Shown here one piece after another: positions 55,338 to 62,478 of a stretch of 64,000 nucleotides of DNA. The notes beneath the pieces are model-generated. The model had not been told where the DNA came from, did not search any database, and worked only from the letters and a program-made list of their open reading frames with translations. Position 1 is the first letter of the stretch, and each line of letters begins with the position of its first letter. The stretch covers positions 149,380-213,379 of the forward strand of contig NZ_FQVO01000007.1 in assembly GCF_900129385.1 (NCBI RefSeq). The letters run 5' to 3'. The position numbers were made by a program, and so were the translations under genes. The DNA comes from Chryseobacterium takakiae (GTDB lineage Bacteria > Bacteroidota > Bacteroidia > Flavobacteriales > Weeksellaceae).

Positions 55338-56441
55338 TCACAATTTCTCATTTTCTAAAATCTTCAACACCAGTTTTTCTTCGTGGGTTAAATCAGCTTT
55401 TCCGTCGTTTTCCTCGATTTGTTCCAGTTCATCAAGGTATTTTTTGATGGTATTGTTTTCGTAAAGATTAATGACAAGTGGATGAACATAATACTTCCTG
55501 CATACCGTGCTTGTATTTCCGAGGTGTGACGCAACTATTTCCAGCGCTTCTTTTACCTTTTTTTTATATTCCGTATGGGTTTCTGCATAACCGATTTCCT
55601 TAAATGCGATCAAAGCACTTACTGTGCCCGACCAGGTTCTGAAATCCTTTGCCGTAAAATCTTCACCGCTGATTTCTTTGATATAGTCATTGACCATTCC
55701 TGAATCCACTGTATGGCGGTTTCCGTCTTCATCAATATATTGAAAGAGTTCTTTCCCCGGAATATCCTTACATTTCTGAATCAGTTTAGCCAGTCTTTTA
55801 CTTTTCAGGTCAATGTCGTGCATTACACCTTTCTTTCCTTTAAAGTGGAAGGAAATTTTCTGGCCCTGAACTTTTACATGCTTTCCTTTCAGAGTTGTTA
55901 AGCCGAAAGAACCGTACAATTTTTCATAAGCATTATTTCCGATTCTGATATTTGTTCTTTGCATCAGGCTCACAATTAATGCAAGAATTTTTCTTTTTTC
56001 AAAGTTTCTTAAAGCAAGATCTTTTTCAACTTGGAGTCGGATATCAGGCAATGCATACCCGAACTGAAGCATTCTGTAAAATTTGGTATGGTTTCGCAGT
56101 GCGCTCCATAGTGGATGATAGCGGTATTGCTTTCTTTTTTTTACATCAAATCCTGTGGCTTGGAGATGTCCGTTGTCAAGCGCACAGATCCATACATTTT
56201 CCCAAGCCGGAGGAATTACCAGTTTGTTAATTCTTGAGATTTCATCTTTATCCCTGATTTTTTCACCGTCTTTATAGTAGGAATATTTTTTTCCTGTTTT
56301 TTTACGGGTAATACCGGCTGTCTCTGCATCGGAGGTATAAATAAGATGTACCGCCTTTGCAGATGCCACCGGATCTTTCATAATTTTTACAATCTTGGCA
56401 GGCTTAAGATGGGAAATGATTTCTAAGTCTGAATTTTCCAT
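55338..56441 (-). CDS. DNA topoisomerase IB (poxvirus/bacterial type)
   Basis: 367 residues. It relaxes supercoils through a 3'-phosphotyrosine. The catalytic set is visible: Arg in LMQRTNIRIGNNAYEKLYGS, Lys in the beta-hairpin TTLKGKHVKVQG, KDFRTWSGTVSALIAF (second Arg), and the nucleophile region LGNTSTVCRKYYVHP. The N-terminal SDAETAGITRKKTGKKYSYY and PPAWENVWICALDNGHLQAT segments are typical of bacterial TopIB. These enzymes are patchily distributed in bacteria and often horizontally acquired. It lies next to small genes of unrelated function. Confidence 0.92.
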   Translation of the reverse strand: MENSDLEIISHLKPAKIVKIMKDPVASAKAVHLIYTSDAETAGITRKKTGKKYSYYKDGEKIRDKDEISRINKLVIPPAWENVWICALDNGHLQATGFDVKKRKQYRYHPLWSALRNHTKFYRMLQFGYALPDIRLQVEKDLALRNFEKRKILALIVSLMQRTNIRIGNNAYEKLYGSFGLTTLKGKHVKVQGQKISFHFKGKKGVMHDIDLKSKRLAKLIQKCKDIPGKELFQYIDEDGNRHTVDSGMVNDYIKEISGEDFTAKDFRTWSGTVSALIAFKEIGYAETHTEYKKKVKEALEIVASHLGNTSTVCRKYYVHPLVINLYENNTIKKYLDELEQIEENDGKADLTHEEKLVLKILENEKL

Positions 56442-56450
56442 ACGATCTGG

Positions 56451-56618
56451 TTAAGAGTTCCTACCCCTTGAAAATAGCCATAAGATGATAGCTATTACGC
56501 CAACTACTAATATAATTCCCCACCACATTCCTGCCTTGAAGATTGTTTCTACTGCTTCGCAGCTCGTAAGTGTAAGTAATGTTAATATAGCAATACTAAA
56601 AAAGCTCCATTTTTTCAT
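56451..56618 (-). CDS. 55-residue lipoprotein with C-terminal membrane helix
   Basis: A short gene, ATG at 56618 and TAA at 56451-56453. The product has a lipoprotein signal (FFSIAILTLLTLTSC), a short linker (EAVETIFKAGMWWG), and a second hydrophobic helix (IILVVGVIAIILWLF) with a basic tail (SRGRNS). The same layout (signal, Cys, FKAGMW, helix) is familiar from small Bacteroidetes membrane proteins, some wrongly named phosphatidate cytidylyltransferase. It fits between the DUF6526 and topoisomerase genes, all on one strand. Confidence 0.75.
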   Translation of the reverse strand: MKKWSFFSIAILTLLTLTSCEAVETIFKAGMWWGIILVVGVIAIILWLFSRGRNS

Positions 56619-56648
56619 GATATTATTTATTTTGTTGTTTATTATTTT

Positions 56649-57086
56649 TTAGACTCTTTGGTGATCGGGTCTCCATTTTTTTATGGATTTTTTAATCTCG
56701 TCGCCTTTCATATTTTCTTTCAGGGCTTTTTCAAGATATATTTTAAATTCATCATCGTAGGCAAAGCGTAAAGCGGCGATTTGTCCGAATTTCAGTTTTT
56801 CTTCAACCTCATCAGATCTCAATCCGAAAATTTCAAAGTACCGCTGCCGGAATTCAAGTCTTACGATACGGTTCTGAAGGCTTAATGCATAGTGCTGGCG
56901 CAACATGATGGCTAAGTAAAAAATTAGGAAAATCACTACCGAAAACAAAATCCATGAAAGCTGGTTTTGTTCGTCATTAAAAACCTTGTAAATTCCGGTT
57001 CCTTCCAAAACAAGTAATAAAGGAAGAAAAACGAAATGATGAGGAGCATAAAACTTCCTGTGATTTTTATAATTCTGACTTTCCAT
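56649..57086 (-). CDS. DUF6526 family membrane protein
   Basis: 145 residues. Two N-terminal helices (FVFLPLLLVLEGTGIYKVF and LSWILFSVVIFLIFYLAIML) are followed by a cytoplasmic helical part with LQNRIVRLEFRQRYFEIFGL and FGQIAALRFAYDDEF. This arrangement matches the family I know as DUF6526, whose function is unknown. It probably begins a minus-strand unit with the 55-residue lipoprotein gene. Confidence 0.72.
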   Translation of the reverse strand: MESQNYKNHRKFYAPHHFVFLPLLLVLEGTGIYKVFNDEQNQLSWILFSVVIFLIFYLAIMLRQHYALSLQNRIVRLEFRQRYFEIFGLRSDEVEEKLKFGQIAALRFAYDDEFKIYLEKALKENMKGDEIKKSIKKWRPDHQRV

Positions 57087-57245
57087 TTCACGTATATTGC
57101 AATAATCTTTCCAAAATGTTTAATATCGGATCTGAATTAAATTTAGGCTAATGAATGGTGGCTTTAGAGTTAATATCCTATTCCATAATGTATTGCAAAA
57201 AATCTGAAATAATTCTCATGTAGGTCGCTATATTTAAGTATATTA

Positions 57246-57798
57246 TCATTCAGAAAGACTGGCGATCCAATGAAGTAATATCTTACCTGTCTGTGAACGC
57301 TGATCGATTTAAAGTCGCCCAACACATCACCTCAATTGGCAGATCGGAACAGAAACTGCTATGATCCAGGGTAAAAAATGCCAGTTGGCAACGGTAGAAT
57401 ATAAAGGTAGAAAGTATAACGCATGGTTTACTAATGAAATTCCCATTTCTGATGAACCATATAAATTTGGTGGACTTCCCGGATTGATCGTTAAGATCGA
57501 AGACACAAAAAAACAACATATCTGGGAATTAAAAGGAATTGAAAAATTTAGAAATATACAACTTAACTTGTCTGCCTACATTCCTGTGACCGAAAACCAA
57601 TATAAAAAAGCTGTTGAAGATTATATAAGAGATCCGATGAACAGGATAAGGGAGCTTAAGCGAAGATATGGGATTACCAGCTTTACGTCAACTTCGCCAG
57701 ATGGGACTTCATACTCAGACGCTGAATATGAAAAAATGAGAACTAAGAAAATAAAGGAAAGTTTTAAGGAAAACAATAATTCCATAGAGCTTTATTAA
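57246..57798 (+). pseudogene. GLPGLI-family protein, frameshifted and 5'-truncated
   Basis: The 3' part reads GKKCQLATVEYKGRKYNAWF then TNEIPISDEPYKFGGLPGLI, the GLPGLI-family signature. Upstream of the ATG at 57361 the same frame still fits the family (NWQIGTETAM). Before that, the match continues in another frame (IIIQKDWRSNEVISYL, then NADRFKVAQHIT), so one base was lost, or two gained, near 57320-57335. A TAG at about 57222 closes that frame, and no signal peptide is found. The ATG at 57361 is an internal Met, not a real start. Intact members are secreted proteins of unknown function. Confidence 0.75.
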
Positions 57799-57879
57799 AC
57801 ATTTTAGACTTATATCAGGATTGATTAATTAAGATTTATTTTAAAAAATCCTTTCGTTAAAGAATATATTGTTGAAATT

Positions 57880-58470
57880 ATGATAAAAAATTAAAAATAT
57901 TTCTGCTCAAATCCATTACTGTTTTAAGCGTAATACATTCTTGCTTATTTTATCTATGGATACTTTAAGTTTGAAGGAATTGGTAAAGTTGATACTTACA
58001 CGGAGTTTTACAGATTCAAATTTTATGATGACGTTTCTATTTCACACTTTTTTATTACCTGCCTGTTTCTGTTTTGCTTTCTTATTTTATTATTGAGAAA
58101 TCATTCCAAAAAAATATAGCGTTGGCAGTACTGTAAAAACGGGTGCTTCGATATTGCTTATTTTCTTTCTCTCACTGATCTTTTTTATAAGTTACAGTTT
58201 TGGGTTAAATGCCAAAATAAGACATGAGCTTCCTGAAAAAGATTTGAATAAAGACATAACTTTGCTGAATGTCTTATATCCGTTTTTGTATAATTATACT
58301 TCCTATAGCTCTGATAAATTATTCAATCCGGAAATATTTTATATCCTAAACCTTATCCGATTATCGCAGAAACGGACACTATCTTCTATGATCCTGATAA
58401 TTCGGAATATTATTCTTTTGAAACAAGCTATCGCAGTATAGATACGTTGAAAAGCAAGATATTATTGTGA
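57880..58470 (+). pseudogene. Decayed membrane-protein gene
   Basis: Pieces of one protein can be read across three frames: ATG at 57880, then after a 1-nt slip in an A-run KIFLLKSITVLSVIHSCLFY. A frame change follows into FKFEGIGKVDTYTEFYRFKF and ISHFFITCLFLFCFLILLL, then a TAG near 58117, then ILLIFFLSLIFFISYSFG. The last frame change near 58338 leads into YPKPYPIIAETDTIFYDPDN and a TGA at 58468. At least two membrane helices are seen. The 95-codon open frame at 58154-58441 is only one fragment. I do not recognise the parent family. Confidence 0.65.
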
Positions 58471-58484
58471 ATTAAATTTTATCG

Positions 58485-58527
58485 AAAAAAGCGTTGTTAA
58501 GGTTTATATTAAAAACCCTGACAACGC
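58485..58527 (-). terminator. Terminator after SDR gene
   Basis: GCGTTGTCAGGGTTT / AAACCTTAACAACGC stem (58513-58527 with 58491-58505) on the minus strand, then TTTTTT; about 30 bp past the stop at 58557. Confidence 0.85.
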
Positions 58528-58556
58528 TGAACGCAAAAGCGGTAAATTTTAAAATA

Positions 58557-59291
58557 TTATCTGCGGATTGTGACACCGCCGTCAACCGACAGGTAAGAAC
58601 CTGAAATATAAGAAGCTTCCTCTGAAGCCAGGAAAACAATGGCGTTGGCTATTTCTTCAGCTTCCCCGATTCTTTTCAGCGGAACTGCTGCTGCAATAGC
58701 ATTTTTAATATGTTCCGGTGTCTGGTGATTCATCGGGGTATCGGTAAGTCCGGGAGCAACAGTATTTACCCGGATTTTTCTGTCTGCCAATTCTGTTGCA
58801 GCGGTACGTGCAATTGCATCAACTGCACTTTTTGTCGCGGCGTAAGCGCCCATTTGTGCGTATCCGCTCACTGAAACGCCGGAAGAAATAAGAATAACGG
58901 AAGCTCCTTCTGCTAAATGAGGAATCAGTTTTTGCAAGGTAAAGAACAACCCTTTCACATTGATGTTGAACAAATCATCAAAAACTTCTTCGGTGGTTTC
59001 TTCTATAGAAAATTGTTTGGCAATTCCTGCGTTTAGTACGAGCACATCAATTTTGTTTCCGCTTTCTGCAACTTCTTTTTCCAACATTGCAATGTCTGCC
59101 AATTTAGAAATATCTGAAGCTAAGGTTTTCAGCTTCGGACTGTTAACGTTTACTGATGCTGTGTGTAAACTTTCAGCATTTCGGCCGGTGATCAAAACAT
59201 TTGCTCCCTTTTCAATAAATATTTTTGCGGTTGCAAAACCAATTCCTGCACTTCCGCCAGTAATGATTACATTTTTATCTGTGAAATTCAT
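58557..59291 (-). CDS. SDR-family oxidoreductase
   Basis: 244 residues, classical short-chain dehydrogenase. NAD(P)-binding GGSAGIGFATAKIF, then ITGRNAESL (an Arg suited to NADPH), NAGIAKQF, active-site Ser in ILISSGVSVSGYAQMG, and YAATK (Tyr and Lys), then PGLTDTPM. It would reduce a carbonyl or oxidise an alcohol; the substrate is unknown. It is divergent from the HxlR gene, a common pairing in which the HxlR protein represses a redox enzyme in response to electrophiles. Confidence 0.92.
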   Translation of the reverse strand: MNFTDKNVIITGGSAGIGFATAKIFIEKGANVLITGRNAESLHTASVNVNSPKLKTLASDISKLADIAMLEKEVAESGNKIDVLVLNAGIAKQFSIEETTEEVFDDLFNINVKGLFFTLQKLIPHLAEGASVILISSGVSVSGYAQMGAYAATKSAVDAIARTAATELADRKIRVNTVAPGLTDTPMNHQTPEHIKNAIAAAVPLKRIGEAEEIANAIVFLASEEASYISGSYLSVDGGVTIRR

Positions 59292-59331
59292 TTTTTTAAA
59301 TTTTAAATGATGAAAATTAATTTTTACTCTA

Positions 59332-59555
59332 AGAGCCTGTTTTTAAGTTTTTATAACGCAAAGTTTTATTTCAACTTTACTTATTACTTTTAGAAAGCAA
59401 AGGCAAATAAAATTTGTTTTGCGAAGCTTGAAAATACAGCTTCATCAAATTAACTTGTTAATTCTTCTTTGCTCACTTAAGTCTTCAAATAAAATCTTTG
59501 CGTCAAAAAAACAAATGATGATTTTGTAGCATTTAATCAAATTTAAATAGGCTCT
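59332..59555. repeat. MITE-like segment with short terminal inverted repeats
   Basis: The left end AGAGCCTGTTTTTAA and the right end TTTAAATAGGCTCT (inverse AGAGCCTATTTAAA) match over about 12 of 14 bases. The 224-bp interior is AT-rich and noncoding. No target-site duplication is evident. Confidence 0.45.
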
Positions 59556-59630
59556 AAGACTTTTTGAATTTATTTGTTTTGAAATCGATTTCTTTAACGA
59601 TGCAAATTTAGAACGAATAAATTTATTTTA

Positions 59631-59678
59631 GTAACTTTGTAACTAAAAGTAACAGTAACTTTTGAGTAACAAGGTAAC
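59631..59678 (+). promoter_or_regulatory. HxlR promoter with six GTAAC repeats
   Basis: TAACTTTG at 59632-59639 fits the -7 box. GTAAC occurs at 59631, 59639, 59649, 59655, 59666 and 59674, from the box to 2 bp before the ATG. They are probably binding half-sites for the HxlR protein or a related repressor. Confidence 0.5.
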
Positions 59679-59680
59679 TT

Positions 59681-60037
59681 ATGGAGGAAATAAAATGCTC
59701 GGACAACGACGGAAAAAGAAAACAAATTATGGCTGTTCATGATGCAATGGACGTGCTGAATGGCAAATGGAAAATTTCGATAATTTCTTCAGTCTGCTAT
59801 CATAATAAAAGGCGTTTTTCTGATATTTTAAACGACGTGAAAGGTATTTCCAATAAAATGCTCAGCAAAGAACTGAAAGAGCTTGAAATGAATCAGCTTA
59901 TAACAAGAATCGTTCTCGATACACAGCCTGTAACGGTGCAGTATCAACTGACGGAATATGGTTTGACTTTAAAGAAGATCATCGATACCTTAGCCGATTG
60001 GGGAACCGAACACCGAAAAGTAATAATTGGAAAGTAA
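59681..60037 (+). CDS. HxlR-family transcriptional regulator
   Basis: 118 residues, a single winged-helix domain: VLNGKWKISIISSVCYHNKR, RFSDILNDVKGISNKMLSKE, LKELEMNQLI, YQLTEYGLTLKKIIDTLADW, GTEHRK. Two Cys residues are present: one near the N-terminus (EEIKCSDND) and one in helix 1 (SSVCYHN). The second is near the position of the redox-sensing Cys of YodB/HypR-type members. It is divergent from the SDR gene and likely regulates it and itself. Confidence 0.92.
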   Translation: MEEIKCSDNDGKRKQIMAVHDAMDVLNGKWKISIISSVCYHNKRRFSDILNDVKGISNKMLSKELKELEMNQLITRIVLDTQPVTVQYQLTEYGLTLKKIIDTLADWGTEHRKVIIGK

Positions 60038-60168
60038 AAGAATTATGATCAACTTAACCAGGGTTATTTAGTTGGCTCAAATGCCGTATTAAAATCACTA
60101 AAATAGGATTAAAAGCTGTTGGGTAACCTTTAAATTCGTAACTTCACATCTTTAAAAAAATTCAGAAA

Positions 60169-61938
60169 ATGACTTCAAAGGAAAAAATAGCTGCACTTCG
60201 TGAGGAAATGCTAAAAAATAATGTTGATGCATTTATCGTATATTCTGCAGATCCGCATATGAGCGAATATTTACCTGAGGAATGGCAGGAAAGAGCCTGG
60301 CTTTCGGGATTTTTGGGATCTGCCGGATTTGTGGTGGTCACCAGGGATAAAGCAGGGCTTTGGACAGACGGAAGATATTTTACACAAGCTGCAATAGAGT
60401 TGGATGGATCAGGGATTGATCTTTTCAAGGAGGGAATGGAAGGAACACCGAATTATATTGACTGGATTATTTCTGAAATTCCGGCAGAAGGACGAGTGGC
60501 CGTTAATGCACTGGCAACATCCCATGCCAATTGGGAATTGCTTACAGAGAAATTAAATGCTAAAAATATTACATTAGTGGATCTTCCGCTACTGGACGAT
60601 ATCTGGAAAGAAAGAGGGACACCTTCTAAAAACCCGATCTTCGTTCACCCGGTTGAAAGAGCCGGCAAATCTGTTGTAGAAAAAATTGCAGCCATCCGCC
60701 AGAAAATGGAGTCAATGGAAGCAACTGTCCATGTTATTTCCAGTCTTGATGATGTAGCCTGGACATTAAATCTTAGAGGAAGCGATGTGCAGAGCAATCC
60801 TGTTTTCCTTGGATATCTTGTCATTACAAAAAATGACGCAAAACTTTTTACAGATCTTGAAAAGCTTGAAGTGGAAGCCAGAAAACAGATGGATGAGGCG
60901 TGGGTAAAAATGATGCCTTATGAAGAGTTTTACAACTGCCTGAAAGCATTCAGTAATGAAAAAGTACTGGTTTCCCCGAACAGCAACCAGTCTATTTTTG
61001 AAGCATTAAAATCTGAAAATAAAATGATCAAGGCTCCGGTTCCGGGTAATTTAATGAAAGCCCAGAAAAATGAAACGGAACTGGAAGGCTTTAGAAAAGT
61101 AATGGTGAGAGATGGGGTGGCTATGGTAAAGTTTCTGTACTGGCTTACCCATAATGCAGGCAAGGAACCAATGACGGAATATTCTATCGGGGAAAAGCTG
61201 CGTGGTTTCCGTGCGGAAGGAGAGAATTTTGTCGGCGAAAGCTTCGGAAGTATTGTAGGGTATAAAGATAATGGTGCGATCATGCATTATTCTGCGAAGA
61301 GTGAAGGAAGCAAAGAAGTAACGAATGATGCAAGCATCCTCATAGACTCCGGAGGCCAGTATTTTGAAGGGACAACCGATATTACAAGAACATTTGCTTT
61401 AGGGCCTGTTTCTGATGAATTTAAAAGAAACTCTACGCTTGTTTTGCAGGGAATGATCCGTCTTTCTATGGCTAAATTTCCCAAAGGAACAAGAGGTGTT
61501 CAGCTTGACACGATTGCCAGACTTCCGCTGTGGATGCATGGAAAAGATTTCAATCACGGAACGGGACATGGAGTGGGAAGTTTCATGAATGTTCACGAAG
61601 GTCCTCAAAATATCCGGAAAGATATGAATCCTCAGGAACTTTTGCCGGGAATGGTCTGCTCTAATGAACCTGGTTACTATGTGGAAGGTGAGTACGGTAT
61701 CCGTCACGAAAATCTGATCGCTGTACGAGAATCAGAAACAACAGATTCCGGAACTTTCTACGAGTTTGAAACGCTAACGTTCTGCCCGTTCTTTAAGGAT
61801 ACGATTGTTAAAGAAATTCTTTCTGAAGAAGAAATTGCATGGTTGAACAACTATCATCAAACTTGTGCTGAAAAGCTGGGACCTCATCTGGAAGGAGAGG
61901 TTAAAGTGTGGTTTGATGAATTGGTAAGCCCATTATAA
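60169..61938 (+). CDS. Xaa-Pro aminopeptidase, M24B family
   Basis: 589 residues, the three-domain eukaryote-like aminopeptidase P form: two creatinase-type domains (1-150 and 155-310) and the pita-bread catalytic domain. The metal ligands are visible: Asp in DSGGQYFEGTTDITRTFALG (about 393 and 404), His in GTGHGVGSFMNVHEGP (about 464), Glu in NEPGYYVEGEYGIRHEN (about 499 and 512). It removes the N-terminal residue when the second is proline. No signal peptide, so cytoplasmic. Monocistronic with a strong terminator. Confidence 0.94.
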   Translation: MTSKEKIAALREEMLKNNVDAFIVYSADPHMSEYLPEEWQERAWLSGFLGSAGFVVVTRDKAGLWTDGRYFTQAAIELDGSGIDLFKEGMEGTPNYIDWIISEIPAEGRVAVNALATSHANWELLTEKLNAKNITLVDLPLLDDIWKERGTPSKNPIFVHPVERAGKSVVEKIAAIRQKMESMEATVHVISSLDDVAWTLNLRGSDVQSNPVFLGYLVITKNDAKLFTDLEKLEVEARKQMDEAWVKMMPYEEFYNCLKAFSNEKVLVSPNSNQSIFEALKSENKMIKAPVPGNLMKAQKNETELEGFRKVMVRDGVAMVKFLYWLTHNAGKEPMTEYSIGEKLRGFRAEGENFVGESFGSIVGYKDNGAIMHYSAKSEGSKEVTNDASILIDSGGQYFEGTTDITRTFALGPVSDEFKRNSTLVLQGMIRLSMAKFPKGTRGVQLDTIARLPLWMHGKDFNHGTGHGVGSFMNVHEGPQNIRKDMNPQELLPGMVCSNEPGYYVEGEYGIRHENLIAVRESETTDSGTFYEFETLTFCPFFKDTIVKEILSEEEIAWLNNYHQTCAEKLGPHLEGEVKVWFDELVSPL

Positions 61939-61984
61939 GAATTATTCCTTTTGATTTATAGAGTTAATATAATATTATAACCCC

Positions 61985-62013
61985 GCCCGGCAGGAACTGC
62001 CGGGCATTTTTTT
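61985..62013 (+). terminator. Terminator after Xaa-Pro aminopeptidase gene
   Basis: GCCCGGCAG / CTGCCGGGC stem with GAA loop (61985-62005), then a T-run; about 45 bp past the stop. Confidence 0.9.
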
Positions 62014-62085
62014 ATAAATATGCAACCGTATTTTTACGGTATTAATTTCAGGGATTTTCCTGATGTCCCGAAAAATGATCTGCGC

Positions 62086-62180
62086 TATCTTTGGAACAGA
62101 AAATGAAAACATCATTCATCTTCATAAACTTAGTAAATTCAAAGCAGTAATCACTTCAGTCTCTGGAGTGGTTTTTTTAA
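62086..62180 (+). ncRNA. Candidate small transcript (sRNA or 15-codon ORF)
   Basis: A TATCTTTG box at 62086-62093 is followed within 60-90 nt by a terminator hairpin (ATCACTTCAG / CTGGAGTGGT, about 62150-62172, then seven T). Inside is an ATG at 62103 opening 15 codons (KTSFIFINLVNSKQ after Met) and closing right before the hairpin. No TTG box is seen. Whether it is a noncoding RNA, a small peptide gene or chance is open. Confidence 0.3.
62150..62179 (+). terminator. Terminator hairpin of the candidate small transcript
   Basis: ATCACTTCAG, TCT loop, CTGGAGTGGT, followed by TTTTTTT. Two non-Watson-Crick positions in the stem. Confidence 0.55.
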
Positions 62181-62245
62181 TTGATAAGTTATTAGAAGGA
62201 GTCTGTTGAATTTATTGTGCTGATTTCAAATAATACCGCTCCATC

Positions 62246-62360
62246 ATAGCCCGGATTGAGCAATTGTCTGAGCTCATTTTATTGGTTCCAGTAGCGGCGG
62301 CGCAGCCGCCGCTACTGGAACCAATAAAATAGCGAGTGCGGAAAGCCGGAAAAAGCTCCT
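62246..62360. repeat. Long-hairpin repeat element, copy 2
   Basis: A perfect 26-bp inverted repeat (62276-62301 with 62305-62330) with GCA loop. The left flank ATAGCCCGGATTGAGCAATT and the right flank AGCGAGTGCGGAAAGCCGG...GCTCCT are shared with copy 1 at 11623. In the flank pairing, CCCG/CGGG of copy 1 is here CCGG/CCGG, a compensatory change that keeps the helix. Confidence 0.85.
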
Positions 62361-62466
62361 GATTTGATTTAAGGGTTAGCGTGTGAAGGCTGTAGAAATT
62401 TTGGAATTTGAGTTTCATGAATGACTGCAATAGACAAAGGGTATTTTTGTTTGCGGTGAAAAAACG

Positions 62467-62474
62467 TAAATTTG
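62467..62474 (+). promoter_or_regulatory. -7 box directly before mnmE
   Basis: TAAATTTG fits TAnnTTTG and ends 4 bp before the ATG at 62479, the same close spacing as at holB. Confidence 0.35.
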
Positions 62475-62478
62475 CACC

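Larger units (their letters stand above)
59292..59680. other. 389-bp divergent regulatory region with repeat-like segment
   Basis: It holds a MITE-like segment (59332-59555) and, next to the HxlR gene, the HxlR promoter and GTAAC repeats. No gene is supported. Confidence 0.6.
61939..62478. other. 540-bp intergenic region with terminators, possible small RNA and hairpin repeat
   Basis: It contains the terminator of the aminopeptidase gene, a promoter-to-terminator unit of about 95 bp (62086-62180), hairpin repeat copy 2 (62246-62360), and the mnmE promoter. No protein gene longer than 15 codons is supported; an open minus-strand frame here is a shadow of mnmE. Confidence 0.65.

Noticed and set aside
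57361..57798. 145-codon frame starting at the ATG at 57361 as an intact gene
   Set aside because: The family match continues upstream of this ATG in the same and then another frame, so it is the 3' part of a broken GLPGLI gene.
58154..58441. 95-codon frame as a separate membrane protein
   Set aside because: Readable continuations lie before and after it in other frames; it is one fragment of a decayed gene.
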